DNA of 16,826 nt. Source: Holosporales bacterium (GTDB lineage Bacteria; Pseudomonadota; Alphaproteobacteria; RUG11792). A program made the position numbers and the translations under genes. Location of the stretch: the NCBI GenBank assembly GCA_031267545.1, contig JAIRYU010000062.1, positions 1 to 16,826 of the forward strand, read 5' to 3'. Below, in pieces: positions 8,621 to 16,068 of the stretch; the stretch's first letter is position 1, and each line of letters begins with the position of its first letter. The notes under the pieces are model-generated. The model was not told the origin of the DNA. It saw only the letters and a program-made list of their open reading frames with translations, and made no database searches.

Positions 8621-8665
8621 TAGCTAGTACGTACTGATTTTGTTATGAGGTAGCGCGTCGAGGAG

Positions 8666-9121
8666 TTAGTGTTTACCCACCGCCTCCATTGCCGACTCCG
8701 CGCACTGACTCATCCATCGGCCGTCTGCAAATAATTTAGCGACTTCCGGTTCCTCCATTCCTATAGCCCTTGCAAAAAGCGTCGCTTGAGCGATGGCTCC
8801 GCCTAGCGCTACCCGGTCCTCCGCGTTTGGATGACATCCGAGCTGAATCATCTGTTCGTAGACTCGCACTAGCTCTCCCGCAACGTTCTGCGTTAGCTTT
8901 TGGTTTATCGTCCGCAATCCTTCAACGTGTTCCTGTAGCATGAATTTCTTTAGGATTCCGGCTACTTTCGGAATTATCCAACTTTCCGCCTGCGGTTTAC
9001 CGGCGCGATCATAGCACTCGTTATGCGCCGCTGTTTTTGCAGTCCAACCACAATTACAATGTATCATTGCCGCTATTGCGCATATTAATCGCAGCGTCGA
9101 GCTATGTTTATCTGCCTTCAT
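8666..9121 (-). CDS. Small exported protein of unknown function
   Basis: 151 residues from ATG 9121, with AGGA 4 bases upstream. Residues 1-29 look like a signal peptide (MKADKHSSTLR, then a hydrophobic stretch rich in Ala and Ile), probably cleaved near TAKTAA. The first 37 residues contain four Cys (LICAI, HCNCGW, NEC), and two more follow (LGCHP, SQCAES), so disulfides in the periplasm are possible. The mature part appears mostly helical with Ala-rich segments. I do not recognise the family. It has its own -10 box (9156-9161) and terminator, and is divergent from dnaJ across an operator-like inverted repeat at 9150-9187. Confidence 0.75.
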   Translation of the reverse strand: MKADKHSSTLRLICAIAAMIHCNCGWTAKTAAHNECYDRAGKPQAESWIIPKVAGILKKFMLQEHVEGLRTINQKLTQNVAGELVRVYEQMIQLGCHPNAEDRVALGGAIAQATLFARAIGMEEPEVAKLFADGRWMSQCAESAMEAVGKH

Positions 9122-9149
9122 TACGTCCTATTTTATAGAAACTCAATCT

Positions 9150-9187
9150 AATATCATTATAACACGATGTGCCATAATAATGATATT
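9150..9187. promoter_or_regulatory. Operator-like inverted repeat between divergent genes
   Basis: AATATCATTAT (9150-9160) and ATAATGATATT (9177-9187) are perfect 11-base reverse complements separated by 16 bases; the centres of the arms are 27 bases apart, between two and three helical turns. The left arm overlaps the -10 box of the small exported gene, and the right arm ends 3 bases before a candidate -35 for the dnaJ side. No gene crosses it, so a regulator binding site is more likely than an RNA hairpin. Confidence 0.5.
9156..9161 (-). promoter_or_regulatory. -10 box for the small exported-protein gene
   Basis: Perfect TATAAT on the minus strand, 34 bases before ATG 9121. No good -35 box is seen at 16-18 bases (ATCATT at 17), so it may depend on an activator or on the overlapping inverted repeat. 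Confidence 0.45.
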
Positions 9188-9190
9188 GGG

Positions 9191-9219
9191 TTGGATAAGA
9201 GCCTTTTGAAATTTATAAG
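9191..9219 (+). promoter_or_regulatory. Candidate promoter toward dnaJ
   Basis: TTGGAT (9191-9196), 17 bases and TATAAG (9214-9219). It would give a leader of about 160 bases before dnaJ, containing a run of seven T at 9288-9294 after a weak GGAC/GTCC stem. A second option is a perfect TATAAT at 9319-9324, which lacks a clear -35. No convincing heat-shock sigma-32 promoter is seen. Confidence 0.4.
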
Positions 9220-9387
9220 ATTTTCATCCCGTCCGTATACTACTGTTCGTTATAAAGTTCTTGGACGTTCGTATGATGCAGTGTCCGTTTTTTTCGAACC
9301 GAACCGGAGCGCAAGGTGTATAATGTGTTCCGGCGCCGGCTGGTTGTACGCAGCTGCAATCACAGGTATCACTACCGCAGGAGTATG

Positions 9388-10527
9388 ATGGCGAGGGACT
9401 ATTACGCAGTGTTAGGAGTTGACCGTACGGCGACTCCGGATGAAATTAAAAAAGCGTACCGCAAGTTGGTGGTTAAATATCATCCTGATAAAAATCCCGG
9501 AGATAAGCAGGCCGAGGAGAAGTTCAAGGAGATTAGCGGGGCGTACGAAACGCTGAAGGATGATCAGAAAAGAGCTGCGTATGATCGTTATGGCGAGGAT
9601 GGAGCGCGCGCTGGCGGGGCAAGCGGCGGAGCTGGCTTTGACGGAGGATTTGGATTCTCTTCAAGCCAGTTTTCCGGTTTTTCCGATATTTTTGAAGAGA
9701 TGTTTGGCTCTGCCTTTTCATCGGGCAGGCAACAGGCGGAGCAGCATTATTCCGGATCGGATATACGGTACGACGTCTCGATTACGTTGGAGGACGCATA
9801 CCGTGGGAAAAAGATAGGTCTGAAATTTACGACATTGGTTAAGTGCGCGGTATGCGCCGGAACTGGTAGCGAGGGAAGCAAACGTCCAGCTCCGTGTCCA
9901 ACGTGCGGCGGCAGAGGGAGCGTACGCCAAAATCACGGATTCATAACTCTTGAACGAGCATGTCAGACCTGTGGAGGAAGCGGCAGCGTTTTATCGGATC
10001 CGTGTAAGAAGTGCTCTGGCAGCGGACGCGTTAAAGGCGAGAAAACCCTCGAGGTAAACATCCCGGCAGGCGTGTCGTCAGGGAGTAAAATAAGGGTAGC
10101 GGGCGAAGGAGAAGCCGGCTTCAAAGGGGCCTCTCCCGGAAGTTTGTATATATGCGTCACAGTGTTGCCTCACAAAATCTTTACAAGGAACAACTCTGAC
10201 TTATGTTGCTCCGCGCCGATTAGTATGGTCAGCGCAGCCCTTGGAACCAGGATTGGGGTTCCAAGTTTGGACGGAGTAAATTGCGAGGTTGACGTCCCGC
10301 CTGGAACGCAGTCGGGAACTCAGTTTAAGGTAAGAGGCAAAGGAATACCTCTGATAAACTCATCCAAGAAGGGTGATCTAATTGTTGAAATCATCGTAGA
10401 AACCCCAGTCTCTTTGTCGAAGAAGCAGAAAGAAATTTTAGAACAGTTCGCTGGAGAGCGTGACGATAAGACTAACAACCCTAAGTCGTTTGAGTTTTTT
10501 AAGAAGATGAGAGATTTATTTTCGTAA
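9388..10527 (+). CDS. dnaJ: Chaperone protein DnaJ (Hsp40, class I)
   Basis: 379 residues. DnaJ delivers unfolded proteins to DnaK and stimulates its ATPase. The J domain (1-70) has the HPD motif at 32-34, followed by a Gly/Phe-rich linker (about 72-112). The zinc-binding region has all four CxxCxGxG repeats: Cys 153/156, 170/173, 192/195 and 206/209. The C-terminal substrate domains and dimer tail follow. The frame is open to 9316, but [11 protein letters not shown] is the conserved start. ATG 9388 has AGGAG 4 bases upstream, while ATG 9385 is only 1 base from it. dnaK is not beside it. The 5'-3' nuclease gene follows after 37 bases and is probably co-transcribed. Confidence 0.97.
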   Translation: MARDYYAVLGVDRTATPDEIKKAYRKLVVKYHPDKNPGDKQAEEKFKEISGAYETLKDDQKRAAYDRYGEDGARAGGASGGAGFDGGFGFSSSQFSGFSDIFEEMFGSAFSSGRQQAEQHYSGSDIRYDVSITLEDAYRGKKIGLKFTTLVKCAVCAGTGSEGSKRPAPCPTCGGRGSVRQNHGFITLERACQTCGGSGSVLSDPCKKCSGSGRVKGEKTLEVNIPAGVSSGSKIRVAGEGEAGFKGASPGSLYICVTVLPHKIFTRNNSDLCCSAPISMVSAALGTRIGVPSLDGVNCEVDVPPGTQSGTQFKVRGKGIPLINSSKKGDLIVEIIVETPVSLSKKQKEILEQFAGERDDKTNNPKSFEFFKKMRDLFS

Positions 10528-10564
10528 TTTCTCCCTGGAATCTTGATGAAGAAGGACTATCCGT

Positions 10565-11380
10565 ATGAAAGGAGCGGTTAACCTTGTTGACGTTTCCGGA
10601 TTTGCGTACCGCGCGTTCTATGCGTTTCCAAGCCTAGCGCATAATGAGACGGAAGTTGGAGCTTTGTACGGATTTTGCGCAACGATGATCGGGCTGGTTT
10701 CTCGTTTCCCAGATTCAATGTTTATAGCGGCTTGCGACAGCGGTAAACGCACATTCAGGAATGACATATACAGCGGGTACAAAGCCAACAGGCCCAAGAC
10801 TCCAGATTCGTTGCTTGCGCAGCTTCCCCTTATTAAGGAAGCGTGTCGTAGGTTCGGATTTGATACGATAGAAGTTCCAGGCGTTGAGGCAGACGATATA
10901 ATTGCGACGTACGCAACCAATCAATGTAGCTATTATTCTATAAATATTATCTCATCCGATAAGGATTTGATGCAACTCATTGGGGATAACGTCACCATGT
11001 ATGACCCGGCAAAGCGAAGGTATATTACAGAACAAGATATCGTCAAAAAATTTGGCGTTACACATGATAAGATATTAGACGCGCTTGCGTTAATGGGAGA
11101 TAGTTCTGATAACATTCCCGGGGTAGCTGGAATTGGACCTAAAACTGCTGCCGCGTGGATTAACGAGTTTGGATCCGTCGAGAATTTGATAGAGAATATC
11201 GCGAAGCTGCCGCTCAATAGCAAGCGGAGACTTTTAGAAAGCGGAGCGGCTAATGCGGTCCTATCAAAGAAATTAGCAACGCTAATGCGCGATCTAGAAC
11301 TGCCGTTTGAGTATACCGTCGCCGCTCCGCGCAAACTTGCGGAATTCTTCTCGCAGTATGGATTTCGTTCGCTTCTTTAG
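10565..11380 (+). CDS. Stand-alone 5'-3' exonuclease, homologous to the N-terminal domain of DNA polymerase I
   Basis: 271 residues from ATG 10565, with AAGGA 8 bases upstream. It matches the FEN-type 5' nuclease domain of Pol I, which removes RNA primers and flaps. All nine acidic metal ligands known from E. coli Pol I can be matched: D9, D58, E108, D110, D111, D132, D134, D179 and D182. R65 and the YKANRP motif (72-77) are also present, and a helix-hairpin-helix (GVAGIGPKTA, 186-195) follows. The protein ends with YGFRSLL, where Pol I would go on into its 3'-5' exonuclease/polymerase part. Only 37 bases separate its stop from bamA on the other strand, so no polymerase domain follows. Xni (ExoIX) is less likely because that family lacks some of these acids. 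Confidence 0.93.
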   Translation: MKGAVNLVDVSGFAYRAFYAFPSLAHNETEVGALYGFCATMIGLVSRFPDSMFIAACDSGKRTFRNDIYSGYKANRPKTPDSLLAQLPLIKEACRRFGFDTIEVPGVEADDIIATYATNQCSYYSINIISSDKDLMQLIGDNVTMYDPAKRRYITEQDIVKKFGVTHDKILDALALMGDSSDNIPGVAGIGPKTAAAWINEFGSVENLIENIAKLPLNSKRRLLESGAANAVLSKKLATLMRDLELPFEYTVAAPRKLAEFFSQYGFRSLL

Positions 11381-11382
11381 TA

Positions 11383-11406
11383 TCGCTCCGTCTCTGTTGC
11401 GAGCGA
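11383..11406. terminator. Small hairpin between convergent nuclease and bamA genes
   Basis: TCGCTC (11383-11388) and GAGCGA (11401-11406) pair perfectly around a 12-base loop in the 37-base gap between the convergent stops. There is no T-run on either side, so termination here is only suggested by position. Confidence 0.3.
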
Positions 11407-11417
11407 ACTAGGCTGCG

Positions 11418-13955
11418 CTACATCGTGGGGGAAAAGCTGAATAGTAACCTGTACTGTTCGTCATATTTTTCTTTTTTGAACGGAATTGCGTACGACAATG
11501 ATATTGGTCCAAGCGGAGTTGCGAATGATACGCCAAATCCGAAAGACATTCTAATTTTCTTTTTGTCGTACAGCTTGTGCCCTACAATTTTGTCGTCAAA
11601 CTTACACCCGCGCTTATCCTCGTCCGCGATCTTAAATTTGTATGGATCGTTTGGATCAGTATCATGAGCGGCTATGTAGCCTTTCTGTACGTCGGTTAAA
11701 TCTTGCCAATACTTGTTTCCTTTTGTCGTCGGTTTCCATACAGTTCCAAAATCAGTGAATGTAAATCCCCTCATCTGTAGCTCCTCCGGCATACCAAGTG
11801 GGAACTTATACTCAATCGTACACTTCCAGTGCCTCGTACCCCCTACAAACTCTCGCGTTGTGGTCGGTCTATGGTCAGTTACTTCCCCTGCATTATTTTT
11901 AACTTCGTAGAATCTTGTCGTTTCAGACATCGGTCCCATACCTGCAAAATCGAACCCTCTAAACGACTCTCCCCCCAACATAAAACTGTCTATAATGTGT
12001 GGATCTTTTCCGCCAAATTTTGACAGCATGCCGCATGACAGAGCTGTCGTGATCGTACTCTTTCTTGATAACGAAATCGCATATGAGCACGACAACTCGT
12101 TTTTAATATGCTTTGCAGTACCGCCTAATCCTGCAATCGACGTTTCTAACGATGCGGAGAATCTGCCTTTAATGCCGGTAACAAATGACTTGCCATACGA
12201 TACAGTGTGTTTAATAGACGAAATCCCACACTTTCCATCGCGGCTTCTTTTGCCGTCCGCGCCTTCCTCAGTGACCTGCGCTACGATTAATGGAGATACG
12301 TTGGTTGCGATGTTATTAAACTTACGTTGTACAGCTTCGTACTCCCATCCTTGTCCCCAGTTGTTGCTCAACATATATGAGACGCCGAGCGATCCGCCAA
12401 GTTCTTTAACAGTGAACCCGTCCCATATCGACGTTATGTATCTGTGCGCAGCGACGGTGCCCTCAATATCTTTATCCATCAAGCGCGGTTCAGTTAATGA
12501 AACCCGAACATTGCTTAAGAAACGGAACTTAGCCTTATCTTTAACCGGCTTCCCGTCTACAGACCTTCTCCCAGCCCTTTCTCTACCGCATCCTAGAAAG
12601 ACACTTAGAATTTTTCCAGTACCGTAGAAGTTACGTTCGTTATACGTCATATTCACTCCAATCCCACCGAGAGGGGAGTAGCTAGCGTTTGCCATAGCGT
12701 TCGCGGTAGGAGCCTCTTCAACGGAAATCTGAATGATACACTTATCTGGAGAATTTGGATCTTGCGTCGTCTGCACATTAACATTCTTAAAAAATCCCAG
12801 CGCTTCAATGTTATGTTCTGTTAGCGTTACGAGCGCCTGGTTATACACGTCTCCTTCTTCAATCTGAATCTCCCTTCTAATTACATGATCCCTCGTTTTG
12901 GTATTGCCAGAGATAATGATCTTCGATACGTATATCCTATCGCTTTCAAAGATTTCATACGCAACATCAACTACGCCTCTCTTCTTATCGTGAGAGAGGC
13001 GAGGTTTAACGGTAACTGCCGTCCCGCGGCTACCTATCTTTCGAACGATATTAGCGGAATCCACTTCCAAGAGAGATGCGTTAAATTTTTCATCTTGTTT
13101 GCTATACAGCTCTCGATTTATACCGTCGACCTTGATTTTTGGAACCAGCGACTTAACGGTCACCTTCCCAAATTTGTACATCATACCCTCATGTATTGTG
13201 AAGGTCAGGTAGAACTCCTTCTTGTTAGGAGATAGTTCCGCTATGGCAGACGTTACGTCAGCATCAGGATATCCGTTGTTGTGATAATATTTTCTGATTT
13301 CCTCCTTATCTTCGTTCATCCTACCCGGATCATATTTATCATCTGTTACGAAGAATCTGTACCAACGCTCCACTTTCGAATGTATAACGTCTCTCAAATC
13401 GGAAGACGATACGCTGTCGTTTCCAATGAAAACAATCCTACCGATGCCAGCGACAACACCCTCGTCGATTTCGACAACGAGGTCGATTCTACCATCCGGA
13501 CGCCTAATAACTTTCGGATTAACGCGAGCCCCGAATCTACCCATTCCTCTGTATGATTCCAGAAGACCCTGCTGAAGTTCTCTAACTTTTGTGGGGGAAA
13601 AACACTCGCCTGGCTTAAGCGGAATAGCCTTCTGGATGTCTTTATCAGATATTTTTTTGTTCCCCTCAAATGATATCGCGTTGATGATGGGATATTCCAT
13701 AACCGATACGACAACCGTATTTCCTTTCATGACTATATTTACGCTCTCAAAGAAACCAGTCTGATCAAGAATCTTCACGGCTCCGTTAATAGAGCTATCG
13801 TCGCAATCGTCTCCGATACGGATTGGCATATAGGCCTCTACGGTTTCCTTATCTATTCTTTTACAGCCTACGTACTCTATTTTGCTAACCTTCTCTGCGG
13901 AAACGTCACATGCTACTAGCGCTATCAGCGCTGCGCCGATTAATAGTTTTCTCAT
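11418..13955 (-). CDS. bamA: Outer membrane protein assembly factor BamA (Omp85)
   Basis: 845 residues. BamA is the core of the complex that folds beta-barrel proteins into the outer membrane. A signal peptide (1-20, ending CDVSA) precedes five POTRA repeats (about 21-415; EYVGCKRIDKETVEAYMPI begins the first), then a 16-strand barrel. FRGF near residue 665 is the conserved L6 motif that locks inside the barrel, and GPISLSYAIPF near the end is the typical penultimate strand. I chose ATG 13955, not GTG 13961: the SD-like AGGTGA is formed by the last Arg codon and TGA stop of rseP, so the genes are translationally coupled. Loops after the L6 motif are long. The protein ends FSFSPTM, with Met where most BamA proteins have Phe or Trp. 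Confidence 0.96.
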   Translation of the reverse strand: MRKLLIGAALIALVACDVSAEKVSKIEYVGCKRIDKETVEAYMPIRIGDDCDDSSINGAVKILDQTGFFESVNIVMKGNTVVVSVMEYPIINAISFEGNKKISDKDIQKAIPLKPGECFSPTKVRELQQGLLESYRGMGRFGARVNPKVIRRPDGRIDLVVEIDEGVVAGIGRIVFIGNDSVSSSDLRDVIHSKVERWYRFFVTDDKYDPGRMNEDKEEIRKYYHNNGYPDADVTSAIAELSPNKKEFYLTFTIHEGMMYKFGKVTVKSLVPKIKVDGINRELYSKQDEKFNASLLEVDSANIVRKIGSRGTAVTVKPRLSHDKKRGVVDVAYEIFESDRIYVSKIIISGNTKTRDHVIRREIQIEEGDVYNQALVTLTEHNIEALGFFKNVNVQTTQDPNSPDKCIIQISVEEAPTANAMANASYSPLGGIGVNMTYNERNFYGTGKILSVFLGCGRERAGRRSVDGKPVKDKAKFRFLSNVRVSLTEPRLMDKDIEGTVAAHRYITSIWDGFTVKELGGSLGVSYMLSNNWGQGWEYEAVQRKFNNIATNVSPLIVAQVTEEGADGKRSRDGKCGISSIKHTVSYGKSFVTGIKGRFSASLETSIAGLGGTAKHIKNELSCSYAISLSRKSTITTALSCGMLSKFGGKDPHIIDSFMLGGESFRGFDFAGMGPMSETTRFYEVKNNAGEVTDHRPTTTREFVGGTRHWKCTIEYKFPLGMPEELQMRGFTFTDFGTVWKPTTKGNKYWQDLTDVQKGYIAAHDTDPNDPYKFKIADEDKRGCKFDDKIVGHKLYDKKKIRMSFGFGVSFATPLGPISLSYAIPFKKEKYDEQYRLLFSFSPTM

Positions 13956-13957
13956 GT

Positions 13958-15064
13958 TCACCTAAAATAACTTTTCAATAAATCGAACGCTTTACAATTC
14001 ATCAAATCGTTCCACATTCCGATGACCATCAATCCGACCACTGCCACAAGTCCAATCGAAAAAATTACGTCTACGAATCTCTTATTGAGCGGTTGCCCTA
14101 TGACCTGTTCAATCATAGCAATGACGACCGCTCCACCGTCGAGAACTGGAACCGGCAGCAGGTTAATTGCTCCGAGTGTAGTCGAAATCATCGCGATTAT
14201 AAAGATAAAACTCAAGAAGCCAGCCGACGCGCTATCTGATGAAACCTTAAATATTGAGATAATTCCGCCTATATTTTTGGCGCTCATGCTGCCTGTAATA
14301 ATCTTGAAAATCGCGGAGATATTGCCTACTGCTATCGTATATGTCGTAGATATAGACTCTTTGAACGCTTTCCAAAGTCCAACCTTCTCGTAAACAATTT
14401 CTTTTGGAGAAACCCCCAAAATCGAGATTGGCGTCACCTTATTTTCCTTCTTTTCAAACATATCGATAGAAATGTTGTGAATAGCTTCGCCTCGTTTTAT
14501 CCCTATTTTGAGAACGTCTCCATGCGACTTGACAATTTGCTCTCGCAGCTCTCTGAAATCGTTGATCTTTTCGGTATTGGCGGTAACGACCTGATCTCCG
14601 CTCCGCAGCCCAGCCGAATATGCAACCGACTCGCCTACCACAGTGATTGCGGTACTGTACCTCGGAACGCCATTAATCAGCGCAACAGCAAACAGAACCA
14701 CAATTGAAAACACGAAATTTGCGGCGGGACCGCCTATTGATATGAGCAGCCTTTGCCACGGTTTTTTGCGATGCGCAGACATCATATCCATGTCTCGATC
14801 GGTATATCCTATCGGAACGACCTCCTTTATGCTGGACATATCCGCGTCGCCGAACATCCTAACGTATCCGCCAAGAGGGAGTAGAGACAACCGCCACTTA
14901 GTGCCTCTGCGATCGGTCCACTCGCATATCCTTGGGCCATATCCAACGGAAAAAACTTCACAAAACACGCCATTCGCTCTGGCTATTATGAGATGGCCAA
15001 GCTCATGGACAATTACAACGACTCCCAGCAATATAACGAACGGGAGCACCGAACCTAAAAACAC
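13958..15064 (-). CDS. rseP: Intramembrane site-2 zinc metalloprotease RseP
   Basis: 368 residues. RseP cleaves membrane-embedded anti-sigma factors and leftover signal peptides. HELGH (20-24) in the first membrane segment supplies the zinc ligands and catalytic Glu, and LLPVPVLDGG (302-311) near the C terminus gives the third ligand, Asp309. A membrane segment (about 110-130) and one PDZ domain (about 135-205) lie between. A single PDZ domain and this length are usual outside Gammaproteobacteria. The listed start is GTG 15064, with a weak ribosome site; GTG 15049 (before LPFVILL), preceded by AGG, is an alternative. rseP-bamA is a standard order, but dxr, often upstream in this group, is missing; a promoter and rpsT lie there instead. 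Confidence 0.95.
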   Translation of the reverse strand: MFLGSVLPFVILLGVVVIVHELGHLIIARANGVFCEVFSVGYGPRICEWTDRRGTKWRLSLLPLGGYVRMFGDADMSSIKEVVPIGYTDRDMDMMSAHRKKPWQRLLISIGGPAANFVFSIVVLFAVALINGVPRYSTAITVVGESVAYSAGLRSGDQVVTANTEKINDFRELREQIVKSHGDVLKIGIKRGEAIHNISIDMFEKKENKVTPISILGVSPKEIVYEKVGLWKAFKESISTTYTIAVGNISAIFKIITGSMSAKNIGGIISIFKVSSDSASAGFLSFIFIIAMISTTLGAINLLPVPVLDGGAVVIAMIEQVIGQPLNKRFVDVIFSIGLVAVVGLMVIGMWNDLMNCKAFDLLKSYFR

Positions 15065-15102
15065 CGGCTACAACTATTCGAGAAAAACACCAGTCCCCTG
15101 GA

Positions 15103-15130
15103 ATCGTAGCACACAACCAAGTTACTGCAA
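15103..15130 (-). promoter_or_regulatory. Candidate promoter of rseP-bamA
   Basis: On the minus strand TTGCAG (15130-15125), 16 bases and TACGAT (15108-15103). The start point near 15096 would give a leader of about 32 bases before GTG 15064. Confidence 0.5.
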
Positions 15131-15221
15131 AATGCAAAACAATGCGCCAGGCATAGCTTTATGAGTCACAAAATTTACAGACAAAACAAACAAGCCTCGC
15201 TGGATTCTTTTCAAAACTAAC

Positions 15222-15241
15222 AAAAATACAGCCCCGCTACA
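15222..15241 (-). terminator. Probable terminator of rpsT
   Basis: On the minus strand TGTAGC-GGG-GCTGTA forms a six-pair stem (two G-U pairs) with a three-base loop and runs into five T (15226-15222). It lies 58 bases after the rpsT stop and before the rseP promoter. A second small stem, GGCA-TTAT-TGCC, lies upstream of it near 15250-15262. Confidence 0.4.
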
Positions 15242-15298
15242 GACACGAGGCAATAATGCCCGGCAGTCTATTCCTCTTTGTAACTTTCTATATTCTGT

Positions 15299-15586
15299 CT
15301 ATTTTTCGACTGCGGCGGAATCCATGACGCTCTTCACTTTGCGGGTCCATTTCGAGATTATTCGCGCTGCAGTGTTTTTGTGAACGACGCGCTTGGATAC
15401 GCCGCGCATGACTTCGCTTTGCGCTGTTCTCAAAGATTCGGCAATCGTATCCGCAGAAACATTTCCGGCAATCTCTCCGGCCAGCTTCTTTATGCACGTC
15501 CTGATGCGACCGATTCTATTCCTATTGACAATTCTCTGTCTTTCCGACTTCCTAACGCTCTTCTTTGCCGACGCATGAGACGCCAT
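15299..15586 (-). CDS. rpsT: Small ribosomal subunit protein bS20
   Basis: 95 residues from ATG 15586. S20 binds 16S rRNA in the body of the 30S subunit. The conserved start MASHASAKKSVRKSERQR, the NRNRIGRIRT stretch and the HKNTAARIISKWTRKVK C-terminal helix are clear, and length is close to the family norm. The frame also has an ATG at 15601 that would add MWIWC. That ATG has the better ribosome site (GGAG, 5 bases upstream), while 15586 agrees with the family start, so the true N terminus is uncertain. The gene stands alone between a near-consensus promoter (15623-15651) and a hairpin. Confidence 0.95.
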   Translation of the reverse strand: MASHASAKKSVRKSERQRIVNRNRIGRIRTCIKKLAGEIAGNVSADTIAESLRTAQSEVMRGVSKRVVHKNTAARIISKWTRKVKSVMDSAAVEK

Positions 15587-15622
15587 ACACCAGATCCACA
15601 TTTGTACTCCACGTATGCCGAC

Positions 15623-15651
15623 ATAGTATCACAACCCGTAGGCGCGGTCAA
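15623..15651 (-). promoter_or_regulatory. rpsT promoter
   Basis: On the minus strand TTGACC (15651-15646), 17 bases and TACTAT (15628-15623), one of the best promoters in the window. Transcription would start near 15616, leaving only about 14 bases before ATG 15601 or 29 before ATG 15586. Confidence 0.75.
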
Positions 15652-15671
15652 TAAGTTTACCGGCTATTAAC

Positions 15672-15899
15672 GTGGCTAGTGAGAACTTTCTTTATCTAGC
15701 CCGGCTCAGTCCGGAGCTCGCAGATCGCTGGAAGCGGCTTAAAAATGACGCAAACGCCGGCGATTCGGCGGCTAAGATGTGGTTTTTGCGGATCCGTTTT
15801 CTCGGTGATGACGACATGCTGGATCGCTGCGTGCAGCTAACTTCATTCTGTATCAGATCTCTTATCTCTAAAATATTCCTGTCTAAGTTTTTGCTTTAG
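15672..15899 (+). CDS. Short orphan ORF, doubtful
   Basis: An open frame of 75 codons from GTG 15672, without a visible ribosome site, divergent from rpsT. Residues 1-52 (ASENFLYLARLSPELADRWK, then KNDANAGDSAAKMWFL and a charged GDDDMLDRC) look like real, charged helical protein. The last 20 residues become hydrophobic and low in complexity (IRSLISKIFLSKFLL), as after a frameshift. I recognise no family. Because a phage portal relic lies just downstream on the same strand, it may be a decayed phage gene, but nothing in the sequence proves it. Confidence 0.3.
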   Translation: MASENFLYLARLSPELADRWKRLKNDANAGDSAAKMWFLRIRFLGDDDMLDRCVQLTSFCIRSLISKIFLSKFLL

Positions 15900-15950
15900 T
15901 GGTCCGGCATTGTATGCGTTATTGACGTGCCTACCATACGTATCGCCAAT

Positions 15951-16068
15951 TTAGACATTCAATATCTTCCTTAATCGCCGCTTTATACATGTATATCTGT
16001 TCATGGTTTTACTGCCAACGAGCGCAACCCACTTCTTGCCACGAGTTATGCCGGTGAAAATCAGAGCC
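15951..16068 (-). pseudogene. C-terminal relic of a RecD2-type SF1 DNA helicase
   Basis: On the minus strand about 39 codons, ending at TAA 15951-15953, read ALIFTGITRGKKWVALVGSK, then MNRYTCIKRRLRKILNV. The first part matches helicase motif VI as found near the C terminus of RecD2-like helicases (typically LLYTAITRGKKLVVLVG), and RYTxIKRRL matches their closing segment. About a dozen residues usually found between these two parts are missing, which suggests an internal deletion. Everything upstream of motif VI is absent: the sequence switches near 16065 to a phage portal gene on the other strand. With no ATPase core it cannot be functional. The frame continues after the stop for another 35 codons of unrecognised charged sequence. 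Confidence 0.6.

Noticed and set aside
8626..8635. 10-base palindrome AGTACGTACT
   Set aside because: Short and isolated, with no promoter around it; easily due to chance.
9207..9235. Possible sigma-32 heat-shock promoter before dnaJ (TTGAA and CATCCC)
   Set aside because: The -10 part does not match the CCCATNT-like consensus well enough; a sigma-70-like reading fits better.
9316..9387. 24-residue N-terminal extension of dnaJ from GTG 9316
   Set aside because: The extension is basic and unrelated to DnaJ, overlaps a possible -10 box, and the conserved MARDYY start has AGGAG upstream.
11995..12627. 210-codon plus-strand ORF
   Set aside because: It lies wholly antisense to the BamA barrel, has no ribosome site, and has unlikely composition.
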